This document shows, piece by piece, positions 26,526 through 36,001 of a stretch of DNA of 64,000 nt. The notes beneath the pieces are model-generated. The model was not told the DNA's origin. It saw nothing but the letters and a program-made list of their open reading frames with translations, and made no database searches. Both the position numbers and the translations under genes were made by a program. Source of the DNA: CAZFBA01 sp964517135 (GTDB taxonomy: Bacteria; Cyanobacteriota; Vampirovibrionia; JBFMGH01); assembly GCA_964517135.1 (NCBI GenBank), contig CAZFBA010000002.1, positions 124,001-188,000 of the forward strand. Reading direction: 5' to 3'. How positions within the stretch are numbered: position 1 is the first letter of the stretch; each line of letters opens with the position of its first letter.

Positions 26526-29500
26526 ATGAGCATGATTCCAAAAACACAAAAAAAATCTTTAGAATTTATAAATACTACAGTTAATAAAAAGGCCTTAAAT
26601 CGCCTGTTGTCTGAAATATATTCAGAATTTGGGGCTGCTAAGACAGCATTTTTAGCCAATGCATTAAAAGATCTTGGTTTTAAATATGCTACAAAAGCAG
26701 GTGTAACCATTTCTATTGAAGATCTTAAGGTACCTGAAATCAAAAAAGAACTTTTATCAGCAGCTGAAGAAGAAATTGAAAAAGCTATGCACCGTTATTA
26801 TAAAGGTGAAATAACTGAAGTAGAAAGATATACCAAGGTTATTGATACCTGGAGTGACACAACAGCCAGCTTAACAAGTGCAGTAGTAGAAAATTTTGAC
26901 CGCTTAAACCCGATATATATGATGGCTTTTTCTGGTGCAAGGGGTAATATCAGTCAGGTTTCACAGCTGGTAGGTATGCGTGGCTTGATGGCTGATGCAC
27001 AGGGACAGATTATTGACCTTCCTATTAAATCAAACTTTAGAGAAGGCTTGAGTGTTACAGAATACATTATTTCCAGTTATGGAGCCCGTAAAGGCCTTGT
27101 TGATACAGCCCTTAAAACTGCAGACTCTGGTTATCTTACCAGAAGGCTTGTTGATGTTGCCCAGGATGTTATTATTCAGAGCGAAGACTGCCAGACAGAC
27201 AAATATATTGAGTTAACACCTATTTATGAGGGTGATAAAGAAATCGTTCATATTAATGAACGCCTGGTAGGCAGAACCTCATTTGAAGATATATATACAG
27301 ATGATGGTGAGCTTATTATCGCTAAAAACGAGCTTTTTGACAGAAGTAATGTCAAAAAAATTGAAGCATATAACATAAAATCAGTAAAAGTACGTTCACC
27401 TCTGACTTGTGCTCTTGATTATGGTATTTGTCAGATGTGTTATGGCTGGGCTCTAACAAATAATAAACTTGTTGATGTTGGTGAATCAATAGGTATTATT
27501 GCAGCTCAAAGTATTGGAGAACCTGGAACCCAGCTTACAATGAGAACATTCCATACTGGTGGTGTGTTTAGAGGCTCTTCTGCTAACCAGCAGATTAAAA
27601 CGAATTTTAATGGAGAAGTTGTTGAAGTTGTTAAAACACGTGAATTTAGAACACGGCACGGTGATATAGTTAATACGGCTGTTCGAGAAGGCAACCTTGT
27701 TGTAAAAACTAAAGATGATGAAAAGGTTTATCACGTACCTTACAATGCTGTAATCTTTGTTAAAGAAGGTGATCAGGTCGAAGAGGGTGCTGTTATCGCT
27801 GAATTTGACCCTACAGCTGCAAGAGGTGATGCCGGTCGTCTTACGGAGAAAGCCCAGAAAGATATTCAAGCAGATATTAGTGGGCAGATACTGTTTGAAG
27901 GGTTTGTAGCTGATGAAAAACGTGACAGGCAGGGTAACATTAGCAGGACAGCTACGAGAGGTGGTATTATCTGGATATTGGCAGGAGATGTCTATAATTT
28001 ACCGGCTGGTGCAACCCTTCGTGTCGAAAATGGAGATGAAGTCACTAATGGTGATATTCTGGCTGAAACGGTTACAGTTAGTGAACATGGCGGAGAAGTA
28101 CGTGTTAACCCTGATATGGAAACCGAACTGATAGAAGAAGACGGCGAAGATATTAATGTTATTAATGTTGGTAAAGAATTGACCGTTGTTATTGCTTCTA
28201 TTAAGCCAGAAAATGCTCTTCTCGAAACAACTAAAAAAGAGCAAATGTGGATCTGTGAAGAAGAAGAAGAAACATACATTATTAAATCACCTGCTGGCAC
28301 TGTTGTTGAAAATGGCATGATTATTGCTGAGCTTATAGATGATAAGTATTCTGTTCAATCCAGTGGTGAAATACGTTATGAAGATATAGAAGTTGATGAA
28401 CGAAGAATAGTAACACATCCTGGCAAAGTACTATTTATACCTGAAGAAGTTCATCAGATAAGTAAAGACGTTGCTTTACAGCTTGTTGATTCTGGAACAT
28501 TCGTTGAAGCCGGTACTGAAGTTGTTAAAGATCTGAAAACCCATATTGATGGTATTGTTGATATTGTTGTTGATAATGACATCATTCATGAAGTTATTGT
28601 GCGTCCTGGTGAGTTATATCGTGTTGATGATATAGCCAAGATTGAAGTGGAAGATGGTGAGATTGTTGAAGCAGGCACTAATGTAGCACCGGGAATTGTA
28701 GCACAGGATAAAAGGCTTATAAGCATTACCATTAAACACGATGTTGAAGACGATGAACTGGTTCTGGAAGACGATGATGACGATGAAAATGTTGATGTAT
28801 CTGGAAAATACGCTGAAGTTCTTTTAAGACCGGTTCAGGAATATTTTATTGAACCTCAAAATGTTGCGATAAAGTTCAATTCTACAGAACCTGAAGATAA
28901 TATGATCTCTATAGTTCCAGTTACTCAACTTCAATATAGAGATGGAGATAGAGTAAGACAGTTGACGGGTGCAACACTGACAAGAGCTTCTCTTGTATTG
29001 CAGATGCATGGCTATTTATCACACTTAAAAGGTATGGTAGAACTTGATCCCAAGGAAGCTTCAGAAGAAGAGCAAAACCTTAAGATAGTAGTATTAGAAA
29101 ATCTTATCGTTAGAAGAGAGGTTGTTGACCCGACCAGAGTTACAACAGCAACCAGAACACAATTGCTTGTCAAAGATGGAGACTTTATTGAGCCTAAAAC
29201 TGCGGTTGCAAAAACACAGGTTCTGGCTGAACATACTGGTAAAATTTCATTTAACCTTTCTGAAGAAGAAACCAGAGGTCTGAGAAAGTTGCTTATTATG
29301 TCATCTCAGCATATAACCAGAATGCTAACAGATGGCCAAAAAGCAATAGTGAATGCTGGAGACCTTATACGTCTTGATCAGCCTGTGACAGAAGAGAATA
29401 AAATAGCTGATATCTCAGGACAGGTCGTTAAAATTGAGAAAGATGGTATTGTTTTAAGAAAAGGTCGTCCATACCTGATTAGTCAGGGAACACAACTTCA

Positions 29501-30395
29501 GATTAATACAGGAGACCTGGTATTACGTGGAGACCTGATTGCAACACTGATCTTTGAAAGACAAAAAACAGGTGATATTGTACAGGGTCTGCCACGTGTT
29601 GAAGAACTTCTAGAAGCAAGGAAGCCGAAAGAAAGTGCTATTCTTGCTGAAGATGAGGGCGTTGCAGAAATTGAATATGATGAAGATATCGCCAGACTCT
29701 TTATTGTAAATGATTCAGGCCGCAAAGAAATTAAAATACCGCTGGGCTCAAACATAATTGTTTCTGATAAACAAAGTATTATAAAAGGTCAACCACTGAC
29801 AGATGGGCCTTTAAACCCTCATGACGTTTTGAGATTAAGAGATGTAGAGGCTGTACAACAGTACCTGGTTGATGAAGTTCAACGTGTGTATCGTTCACAG
29901 GGTGTTGATATTGCGGATAAGCATATTGAAGTAATTGTACGCCGTATGACAAAGAAAGTCAGGGTAGATGATTCTGGTGGAACACAGATGCTTCCTGGCG
30001 AATTGGTTGAAAATTATGTTATTGATCAGGAAAACGTGAAACTTGAAGAACTTGGTGGGCAGCCTGCTCAATATCACCCGGTACTGCTGGGTATTACAAA
30101 AGCTAGCTTGAAAACTGATAGCTTTATATCAGCGGCAAGTTTCCAGGAAACTACCAGAATCTTAACGGAAGCGGCTGTTGAAGGAAAGAAAGATCTGTTG
30201 AGAGGCCTGAAAGAGAATGTCATTATTGGCCGCTTAATTCCTGCTGGCACGGGTTTCTATCATCTAAATTTTGCTGGTGATAAGACACCTGAAGTTATAG
30301 AAGAAAAAACACCCAAGACTTCATCGAGAAAACCTTCTGCTATTCTTGAAGAAATAGAAGGGATGTTTGGATCACCTGATTTCACTATTGAATAG
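26526..30395 (+). CDS. rpoC2: RNA polymerase subunit beta' (C-terminal part)
   Basis: 1289 aa. The N-terminal part has the bridge helix/trigger loop region (FSGARGNISQVSQLVGMRGL, ~138-157) and the second zinc site (Cys 222, 295, 302, 305 in CALDYGICQMCYGW). GIIAAQSIGEPGTQLTMRT follows. A long stretch (~360-990), made of repeated beta sandwich-barrel-like segments, corresponds to the SI3 insert of cyanobacterial RpoC2; it includes an acidic patch DDDDDEN. The C-terminus is conserved: GDIVQGLPRVEELLEARKPK, VLLGITKASLKTDSFIS and SFQETTRILTEAAVEGK. It is followed by a bidirectional terminator. Confidence 0.97.
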   Translation: MSMIPKTQKKSLEFINTTVNKKALNRLLSEIYSEFGAAKTAFLANALKDLGFKYATKAGVTISIEDLKVPEIKKELLSAAEEEIEKAMHRYYKGEITEVERYTKVIDTWSDTTASLTSAVVENFDRLNPIYMMAFSGARGNISQVSQLVGMRGLMADAQGQIIDLPIKSNFREGLSVTEYIISSYGARKGLVDTALKTADSGYLTRRLVDVAQDVIIQSEDCQTDKYIELTPIYEGDKEIVHINERLVGRTSFEDIYTDDGELIIAKNELFDRSNVKKIEAYNIKSVKVRSPLTCALDYGICQMCYGWALTNNKLVDVGESIGIIAAQSIGEPGTQLTMRTFHTGGVFRGSSANQQIKTNFNGEVVEVVKTREFRTRHGDIVNTAVREGNLVVKTKDDEKVYHVPYNAVIFVKEGDQVEEGAVIAEFDPTAARGDAGRLTEKAQKDIQADISGQILFEGFVADEKRDRQGNISRTATRGGIIWILAGDVYNLPAGATLRVENGDEVTNGDILAETVTVSEHGGEVRVNPDMETELIEEDGEDINVINVGKELTVVIASIKPENALLETTKKEQMWICEEEEETYIIKSPAGTVVENGMIIAELIDDKYSVQSSGEIRYEDIEVDERRIVTHPGKVLFIPEEVHQISKDVALQLVDSGTFVEAGTEVVKDLKTHIDGIVDIVVDNDIIHEVIVRPGELYRVDDIAKIEVEDGEIVEAGTNVAPGIVAQDKRLISITIKHDVEDDELVLEDDDDDENVDVSGKYAEVLLRPVQEYFIEPQNVAIKFNSTEPEDNMISIVPVTQLQYRDGDRVRQLTGATLTRASLVLQMHGYLSHLKGMVELDPKEASEEEQNLKIVVLENLIVRREVVDPTRVTTATRTQLLVKDGDFIEPKTAVAKTQVLAEHTGKISFNLSEEETRGLRKLLIMSSQHITRMLTDGQKAIVNAGDLIRLDQPVTEENKIADISGQVVKIEKDGIVLRKGRPYLISQGTQLQINTGDLVLRGDLIATLIFERQKTGDIVQGLPRVEELLEARKPKESAILAEDEGVAEIEYDEDIARLFIVNDSGRKEIKIPLGSNIIVSDKQSIIKGQPLTDGPLNPHDVLRLRDVEAVQQYLVDEVQRVYRSQGVDIADKHIEVIVRRMTKKVRVDDSGGTQMLPGELVENYVIDQENVKLEELGGQPAQYHPVLLGITKASLKTDSFISAASFQETTRILTEAAVEGKKDLLRGLKENVIIGRLIPAGTGFYHLNFAGDKTPEVIEEKTPKTSSRKPSAILEEIEGMFGSPDFTIE

Positions 30396-30413
30396 CTTGT
30401 TGATTGATATAAA

Positions 30414-30440
30414 AGAGGCTGCTTGATAGCAGTCTCTTTG
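30414..30440. terminator. Bidirectional terminator between rpoC2 and the flagellin array
   Basis: AGAGGCTGCT (30414-30423) pairs with AGCAGTCTCT (30428-30437), with one mismatch-type G-T pair and loop TGAT. TTT follows on the plus strand and TTTT on the minus strand. A second GC-rich hairpin (ACCCCGGT/ACCGGGGGT, 30460-30483) lies beside it, just after the stop of the last array gene. Confidence 0.75.
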
Positions 30441-30523
30441 TATTTGAAGCAAAGAGAAAACCCCGGTGCCGGATACCGGGGGTAAAGCGACTCAATTTCC
30501 TCACCTAACACTGTCACTGAAAC

Positions 30524-31033
30524 TTAACTACTCAAATAACACGCTAAAGCTGTTATGCTTAGTTTTTCTTTAATCATTTCAAGTTTTGTTTTGTAAGATT
30601 TTAGCTGTGAAATTTGAAGTAATACATTGCTATGTTTGGAATTTATTTCTTTTAAAAACTCCTTAAGCTCTTCCTGGCTAATAGGTGGAGTTTTGGGCAG
30701 TGACATAATCAGTGAATTGTAGTTTATATTGTTAAAATTGTATGAAATAGCTCCCTGTGGGATTATTACATCTCTGGTGAAATCGCTTAGATCTTCATAG
30801 CTTATATTTTTGGCTATATTTTTAATTTCTATTATATTTTCAGTAATCAGGTTATATTGAGTGTCATAGTTCTGCATTGCGATTTCTTTTGTTTCGATCA
30901 GCCGGTCTTTTACCTGGTTTAACAGTTTGTTTGTTTCTTCAACAATTTCCAGGCGTTCATTGACCTTTGAAACAGTATTATTTATTCCATATAGATCTTC
31001 TTCAAGAATTTGAAGTTCGTCTTTATCTTCCAA
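30524..31033 (-). CDS. Short coiled-coil protein at the end of the flagellin array
   Basis: 169 aa. TTG start at 31033 chosen because AGGAG lies 8 nt upstream; the previous gene stops 5 bp before. Mostly helical and Glu/Lys/Asn-rich (NNTVSKVNERLEIVEETNKL, QVKDRLIETKEIAMQ). The end (TKLEMIKEKLSITALACYLSS) resembles the end of the neighbouring 195-aa protein (SKLEIVKENLSSSSTDID), which in turn resembles the flagellin C-terminal helix. I read it as a highly diverged flagellin-derived protein; function unknown. Confidence 0.6.
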   Translation of the reverse strand: MEDKDELQILEEDLYGINNTVSKVNERLEIVEETNKLLNQVKDRLIETKEIAMQNYDTQYNLITENIIEIKNIAKNISYEDLSDFTRDVIIPQGAISYNFNNINYNSLIMSLPKTPPISQEELKEFLKEINSKHSNVLLQISQLKSYKTKLEMIKEKLSITALACYLSS

Positions 31034-31037
31034 GATG

Positions 31038-31262
31038 TCAACTCCTTTTCTTTATTTTGACCAGATTTTTTGCTAACTCTATATCAGTGATTTCCATTCC
31101 AGAAGCCAGTATATTTTCTCGCATTATCATGGCTCTATTTGTATGCTTAATAAACTGGTTATTGCTGAAATCAGAAACGTTTGGTTTTATGATAGGTTTA
31201 ATCAACTTTTTGCTATTGTATGATGTTTCCATTGCTAATGCAAGGCTGGTTTTGTTTAACAT
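31038..31262 (-). CDS. Mini flagellin-like protein (74 aa)
   Basis: The C-terminal segment MRENILASGMEITDIELAKN keeps the register of the flagellin motif ENLxxxESRIRDLDIARE, but the protein stops before the terminal D0 helix. The N-terminus has a weak match only. RBS AAGGGGTGA. It is tightly spaced with both neighbours (4 and 25 bp), suggesting co-translation. Confidence 0.55.
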   Translation of the reverse strand: MLNKTSLALAMETSYNSKKLIKPIIKPNVSDFSNNQFIKHTNRAMIMRENILASGMEITDIELAKNLVKIKKRS

Positions 31263-31287
31263 AGTTCACCCCTTTATTTTATTTTTG

Positions 31288-31875
31288 TTACTTTAAGGTT
31301 TTAATTGCTATTTCTAATGTGTCTATATCAGTGCTAGAGGAGCTTAAATTCTCTTTAACTATTTCCAGCTTTGACATATACAACATTAAGTTGTTGTTTG
31401 TTTCTTTAAGACTCGTTTTCCTTTTGTTTATGAGTGTTAGATTATTTTTAATATCGTTAATAAACTTTGATGGGTTTTTCCTTAAGTCTTCCAGATTCAG
31501 CCTTTTTAGTTTGTCTTTTATGACAAGTTCAGACTCTTCAATGATTTTATTGATTTCTTCTATTTGAGAGTTATTGATATCAGGCATTTTTTGTTTCAGG
31601 TGTTCTTTTTTTATTGATTTGTCTACCTTTTCAAGACAATTTTCAATAACTGTCATGGTACTTTCTTCTTGATGATTTATGTCTATAGTTTGTTTTATTT
31701 TGTGCCTTTCGAGTTCCAGTTCGCTGATGGTTTCTTTCTCTTCTTCTATAGCTTCATTGACAGTTGACAAATGTAGCTTATTCATTAGTATATAGAGATC
31801 CGTGAAGCCTGGTTTTGGTTTGTAGAGGTTGTTTTTGTTAGGCGGCAATAGCCGTATAGTTATAGATTTAGCCAT
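31288..31875 (-). CDS. Diverged flagellin-like coiled-coil protein (195 aa)
   Basis: Long helices rich in Lys, Glu and Asn occupy most of the protein. The end (KLEIVKENLSSSSTDIDTLE, then IAIKTLK) aligns with the flagellin pattern SIxxENLxxSESRIRDLDIA but lacks the ILQQA terminal helix. GGAG about 11 nt before ATG. No membrane segment. Probably a decayed or repurposed flagellin paralog. Confidence 0.55.
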   Translation of the reverse strand: MAKSITIRLLPPNKNNLYKPKPGFTDLYILMNKLHLSTVNEAIEEEKETISELELERHKIKQTIDINHQEESTMTVIENCLEKVDKSIKKEHLKQKMPDINNSQIEEINKIIEESELVIKDKLKRLNLEDLRKNPSKFINDIKNNLTLINKRKTSLKETNNNLMLYMSKLEIVKENLSSSSTDIDTLEIAIKTLK

Positions 31876-31943
31876 ACTTAATCTACTCCAATCTTAAGAA
31901 ATTAGTTACTACAACGTTATAAAGATTATTATAGGATTTTACT

Positions 31944-32801
31944 CTATCCCAGTAGAGATAATGCCAGAAGTGGTAATTGATTTGCCTGGGCGAGTACGCT
32001 TGTGGTAGCCTGTTGCAGTACTTGATTTCTGGTAAGTCGGGTTGTTTCTTCAGCTATATCAAGGTCACGGATTCTGGATTCCGAAGCGGTCAGGTTTTCT
32101 ACAGTTATTTCAAGGTTGTTTATTACACTGTCAAGTCGTTGACTGTATGCACCTACCTGTGTTCTTCTTTCGAAAATAGTTTCAAGTGCAGCATCCAGTG
32201 TATCTAGGTATGTTCTGGCAGCGGTAGCATTTTCATAAGCACCACCTGCAGCTACTGTAGCATCTACAAGCCCGGATAAACCGAGTGCTCCGCTGGTCAT
32301 GGTTTGAAGAGCTGGTGCAATGTCTAGAGTGTCAACAGCGACGTTATTTGCTCCTATCTGTAATACTGCTTCTGATGTGTTACCGCTTAATAGTTCAGTA
32401 TTATTGAACTTGATTGTTGTTGCTATTCTGTCTATATCTTCCATCCTTTGATAGACTTCTCTGGCGATAGCTGTTCTTTCAGTGGTACTGTAGGTTCCGT
32501 TAGCAGCCTGTACAGTTAATTCACGTATACGTTGAACGTTTTCAGTGATTGTCTGGTAACCTCCTTCAGCAATTTGTAATAAGCTTACGCCGTCCTGGGC
32601 GTTTCTTATGGCTACCTGATAACCTCTGATTTGAGTTCTTAAGATTTCAGATATGTTTAAGCCGGCTATATCATCAGATGCTTTGTTGATACGATATCCG
32701 GTAGCTAATCTTTCTAAAGATTCAGTGACATTTCTTGTGTTCATTTTTAAGTTTCGTTGAGCAGTCATTGCTGCTACGTTTGTGTTAACTATTAAACCCA
32801 T
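31944..32801 (-). CDS. Flagellin 1 (last full-length copy of the array)
   Basis: 285 aa. Complete D0/D1 helices at both ends (MGLIVNTNVAAMTAQRNLKM, QRIRELTVQAANGTY, SRIRDLDIAEETTRLT, QVLQQATTSVLAQANQ) with a short central domain. It differs from the main clade by RINKASDDIAGLNIS instead of RINRAADDAAG and by Gly-Tyr after the QIRG motif. RBS AAGGAG. It is the most promoter-distal flagellin (about 20 kb from the sigma-28 promoters), so its expression level may differ from the head genes. Confidence 0.95.
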   Translation of the reverse strand: MGLIVNTNVAAMTAQRNLKMNTRNVTESLERLATGYRINKASDDIAGLNISEILRTQIRGYQVAIRNAQDGVSLLQIAEGGYQTITENVQRIRELTVQAANGTYSTTERTAIAREVYQRMEDIDRIATTIKFNNTELLSGNTSEAVLQIGANNVAVDTLDIAPALQTMTSGALGLSGLVDATVAAGGAYENATAARTYLDTLDAALETIFERRTQVGAYSQRLDSVINNLEITVENLTASESRIRDLDIAEETTRLTRNQVLQQATTSVLAQANQLPLLALSLLG

Positions 32802-32891
32802 GTGATTCTCCTTATCTTAGTTTTTACTTCCATGTTTGTTTGTAAGAATTGTTTTAAAGTGTATAGAGACTAAACTAGTGGTTAATTTGCT

Positions 32892-32907
32892 ACATAGATC
32901 TCCTTTC
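32892..32907 (-). other. Ribosome binding site followed by start-stop (AUG-UAG)
   Basis: Between flagellins 2 and 1, in the direction of transcription: GAAAGGAG, 4 nt, ATG immediately followed by TAG. Too short to encode a peptide; either a decayed gene start or a ribosome-trapping minigene. Confidence 0.4.
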
Positions 32908-32943
32908 TATTTTTGTTAGTACCTTTAAATCCTTTTGTATCTT

Positions 32944-33804
32944 TTAGGCTGCTAATAATTGTAGTGCTATTTCAGATTTTATGTTGGTTTGCATCATAAT
33001 ATTTAACGTGGATTCTCTTAAGATGTTTTGTTTGACGATGTTTGTATTTACACTTGCAATATTAGCATCTATTATACTGGAATATGATCGTGTATAACCT
33101 TCCATAGCCCTTGTTGATGCTTGAGCTGATGTGTCTAATCTGTTGTGATATGCGGCTATTTGTGCTCTTCTATCGTTGAGATTGTTTAGTGCTGTATCAA
33201 TATTGTTGAGGAATGATCTTGCACTAGTTCCGTTTTCAAAGACACCACCAGCTGCAGCTGTTATGTTGAGGCCATTGAAGCCTATTGCAGTTGAAGTTGC
33301 ATCGATTAAAACATCACCAATGTTAATTGTATTGATGCTTTCATCAGAGTTTGATCCTGTTTGAAGCCTTAAATTGCTGGCAGAGCCGTCTAATAAGGAA
33401 ATTTGATTGAATTTTGTGGCGTCAGCCAGGCGATTGATTTCCTGTAGACGTTGACTGACTTCTCTTATCAGGCCTCTTCTTTCGGTAGAAGTGTTGATAC
33501 CGTTGGCAGCCTGAACAGTTAATTCTCTTATGCGTTGTATCTGGTCATTGATGCCTACTAAGCCGCCTTCAGCTATTTTAAGTATATTGATACCGTCTTC
33601 GATAGCTTGAACAGCTCTTTTATTACCTCTTATTTCAGTCATTATGCCGTCAGAAACGCTGACACCTGCGGCGTCATCAGAAGCGGAATTGATTCTTTTT
33701 CCGGTTGCAGCTTGATTGATGTTTTTATTAAGTTTTTGTGTGTGTATATATAATTGATTTTGTGCAAACATTGATTGAATATTTGTTTTTAAGCTTAATT
33801 CCAT
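32944..33804 (-). CDS. Flagellin 2, divergent type
   Basis: 286 aa and the most divergent full-length copy. It starts MELSLKTNIQSMFAQNQLYI rather than MGLIxNTN; D1 keeps RINSASDDAAGVSVSDGIMT and QRIRELTVQAANGINTS. At the C-terminus the RIRDLDIA motif is replaced by SSIIDANIASVNTNIVKQNI, followed by LRESTLNIMMQTN in place of LQQAxxxVLAQAN. RBS GAGAGG. It could form a minor or junction-like filament section rather than the bulk; that is inference. Confidence 0.9.
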   Translation of the reverse strand: MELSLKTNIQSMFAQNQLYIHTQKLNKNINQAATGKRINSASDDAAGVSVSDGIMTEIRGNKRAVQAIEDGINILKIAEGGLVGINDQIQRIRELTVQAANGINTSTERRGLIREVSQRLQEINRLADATKFNQISLLDGSASNLRLQTGSNSDESINTINIGDVLIDATSTAIGFNGLNITAAAGGVFENGTSARSFLNNIDTALNNLNDRRAQIAAYHNRLDTSAQASTRAMEGYTRSYSSIIDANIASVNTNIVKQNILRESTLNIMMQTNIKSEIALQLLAA

Positions 33805-33863
33805 GATTCGTTACCTCTCTAATGTAGTGCTATCCTTTCTATCTGGTGTAAGTGAAACATGGT

Positions 33864-34721
33864 TTACGCAAGCAGGGCTAATGCCAGCTGAGGTGCTTGT
33901 GTTGCCTGAGATAGAACACTAACTGCGGCCTGTTGTAAGATTTGATATTTAGTGAGATTTGATGTTTCAGAGGCTACATCAAGATCCCGTATTCGTGATT
34001 CTGCGGCAGTGAGGTTTTCTCTCTGGATAGATAAGCTTTGTATAGTGCTCTGGAGTCTATTTTGGTATGCACCGATGAGAGATCTTCTTTGGAAAAGGTT
34101 TTGAATTGCTGTATCGATTGTGTCTAAGAATTGTCTGGCAGTAGTACCGAGTTCATAGGCTCCGCCAGCACCTGCTGTAATGCTTGTCATGTCGAAACCT
34201 AAAGCAGAGGCTGTAGCTCTATTAAGTACTGCGCCAACTGTCAGTGCGTTTGTAGAAGGATCTGAGTTAGCACCGATTTGAAGTGTAGCTTGAGATGATT
34301 GGCCGGTAAGCAATTCGATATCATTAAACCTGAGGGTGTTTGCTATTCTTGTTACATCAAGTAATCTCTGGTTAACTTCTCTTGCTATTGCTCTTCTTTC
34401 ATTAGAAGCATTGGTATCGTTAGCTGATTGTACGGTTAATTCTCTAATTCTTTGTAAGTTTTCGGTCATAACTGATAAACCGCCTTCAGCAACCTCGAGA
34501 AGATTTACGCCATCCTGGGCATTGTTGAGGGCCATATAAAGTCCACGTGTTTGAGTTCTGAGGTTTTCTGAGATGTTTAACCCTGCAGCATCATCAGCTG
34601 CACGGTTGATCCGGTACCCTGATGAAAGTCTTTCAAATGAAAGGTTAACCTGTCTTGAATTAAGGGTTAGTTGTCTTTGTGCCTGCATTGCTGCTACGTT
34701 GGTGTTTACTATTAAAGCCAT
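33864..34721 (-). CDS. Flagellin 3
   Basis: 285 aa, MALIVNTNVAAMQAQRQLTL start, SSGYRINRAADDAAGLNISE, LTVQSANDTNASNERRAIAR, and C-terminal SRIRDLDVASETSNLTKYQI with terminal LALALLA. The central part (VLNRATASALGFDMTSITAG) is unique to this copy. RBS AAGGAG. Separated from flagellin 2 by 59 bp. Confidence 0.95.
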   Translation of the reverse strand: MALIVNTNVAAMQAQRQLTLNSRQVNLSFERLSSGYRINRAADDAAGLNISENLRTQTRGLYMALNNAQDGVNLLEVAEGGLSVMTENLQRIRELTVQSANDTNASNERRAIAREVNQRLLDVTRIANTLRFNDIELLTGQSSQATLQIGANSDPSTNALTVGAVLNRATASALGFDMTSITAGAGGAYELGTTARQFLDTIDTAIQNLFQRRSLIGAYQNRLQSTIQSLSIQRENLTAAESRIRDLDVASETSNLTKYQILQQAAVSVLSQATQAPQLALALLA

Positions 34722-34785
34722 AGTGATCTCCTTATCTTTTTTTATCTAATACATCCTTGTATTGAGTGTAATAACGGTTGTTTTT

Positions 34786-34998
34786 TTAGCTGTTTGCAAG
34801 TAATTTGTATTTTTGTTCGATTTCTTTCTGTGCCATAACGATGTCTTTTACCTTTACTTCTGCGGCCATAAGGTTTTCTACAGTTACTTTTAGATTATTA
34901 ACAGATCCTGTTAGTCTTATGTTGCTTTGCAACACGGTTTCGTATAATACGCCTATGCTGTGCTCTACTTCTTTCAGGGGGCTTGAAAACTTCTTCAT
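34786..34998 (-). CDS. 70-aa C-terminal-type mini-flagellin
   Basis: The whole protein corresponds to a flagellin C-terminal D1/D0 hairpin: LTGSVNNLKVTVENLMAAEV, then KVKDIVMAQKEIEQKYKLLA matches ENLTAAESRIRDLDIAxExxxLTKxQIL. It has its own ATG and RBS (GAAAGGA, ~10 nt), so it is a cistron, not only debris. No N-terminal half remains. It lies between flagellins 4 and 3 in the array. Confidence 0.65.
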   Translation of the reverse strand: MKKFSSPLKEVEHSIGVLYETVLQSNIRLTGSVNNLKVTVENLMAAEVKVKDIVMAQKEIEQKYKLLANS

Positions 34999-35030
34999 TG
35001 TTTTATATCCTTTCTTTTGGTAGTAATTAT

Positions 35031-35888
35031 TTAACTGAGAAGTGATAGTGCTAGTGTTGGAGTCTGGTTAGCCTGTGCCAGTACTCCGAGGGCAGCCTGT
35101 TGTAGAATCTGGTTTTTGGTTAGTTCAGAGGTTTCACGGGCTATATCGAGATCCCGTATTCTTGATTCTGCTGCAGTAATGTTTTCCATAGCGATGGTTA
35201 AACTTTCAACGGTACTTTCAAGTCTGTTTTGAAGTGCTCCTATTTCGCTGCGAGTGCTGCTAAGTGTGCCGATAGCACTATCTATTGTTGAAAGAAAGCT
35301 TCTGGCATTAGTTCCGTCGCTAAAATAACCTCCTGCGGCAACTGTAATACTGCTTGTTACAAGACCGAGTGCTGTTACTCTTGAGTTTTGAAGTACTGAT
35401 CCGATTACGAGAGCGTTTTCATTGTAATCAGAGTTAGCTCCTATTTGAAGGGTTGCCTGAGATGCAGTACCATCAAGTAATACAATGGTATTGAATCTTA
35501 GTGTTGAAGCTATACGGGTTATATCATCGCTTCTCTGGCGTACTTCTCTTGCGATGGCTTCTCTTTCGTTTGTTGCATTGGTATCGTTAGCGGCTTGAAC
35601 GGTTAATTCTCTAATGCGTTGAAGGTTTTCGGCAATTACTGATAAGCCGCCTTCTGCTACCTGAAGTATATTTATTCCGTCCTGTGCATTGGCGACAGCC
35701 TGTTTATTGCCTCTTACCTGTGTTCTTAATGTTTCTGAAATGCTTAAGCCAGCTGCGTCATCTGCTGCACGGTTTATTCTTAATCCGGAAGCCAGTTTTT
35801 CCAAGGATTTAGTGGTTTTGTTGCTGTTGTTTAATAAGTTTCTTTGTGCTACGAGTGATGCTACGTTGGTGTTTACTATTAAGCCCAT
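35031..35888 (-). CDS. Flagellin 4
   Basis: 285 aa. Close sister of flagellin 5: they share LASGLRINRAADDAAGLSIS (SSG in the sister), the central block VTALGLVTSSITVAAGGYFS and the C-terminus RDLDIARExSELTKNQIL. It differs in LLNNSNKTTKSLEK, QVRG and YNENALVIG. RBS AAGGAG. A 151-aa diverged copy lies between the two sisters. Confidence 0.96.
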   Translation of the reverse strand: MGLIVNTNVASLVAQRNLLNNSNKTTKSLEKLASGLRINRAADDAAGLSISETLRTQVRGNKQAVANAQDGINILQVAEGGLSVIAENLQRIRELTVQAANDTNATNEREAIAREVRQRSDDITRIASTLRFNTIVLLDGTASQATLQIGANSDYNENALVIGSVLQNSRVTALGLVTSSITVAAGGYFSDGTNARSFLSTIDSAIGTLSSTRSEIGALQNRLESTVESLTIAMENITAAESRIRDLDIARETSELTKNQILQQAALGVLAQANQTPTLALSLLS

Positions 35889-36001
35889 TGTGATCTCCTT
35901 ATCTTAGCTTTATTACATCCTTGTAATTTGCATAATTGGTTCTTATTAATATGCTAATTTGTTTGTGAGTTTTGTTACGGGAAGAAATAATTGACTTAAA
36001 T

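Noticed and set aside
24713..26526. rpoC broken by a frame shift
   Set aside because: Both halves have their own start codons and ribosome binding sites, and the break is at the known cyanobacterial split point.
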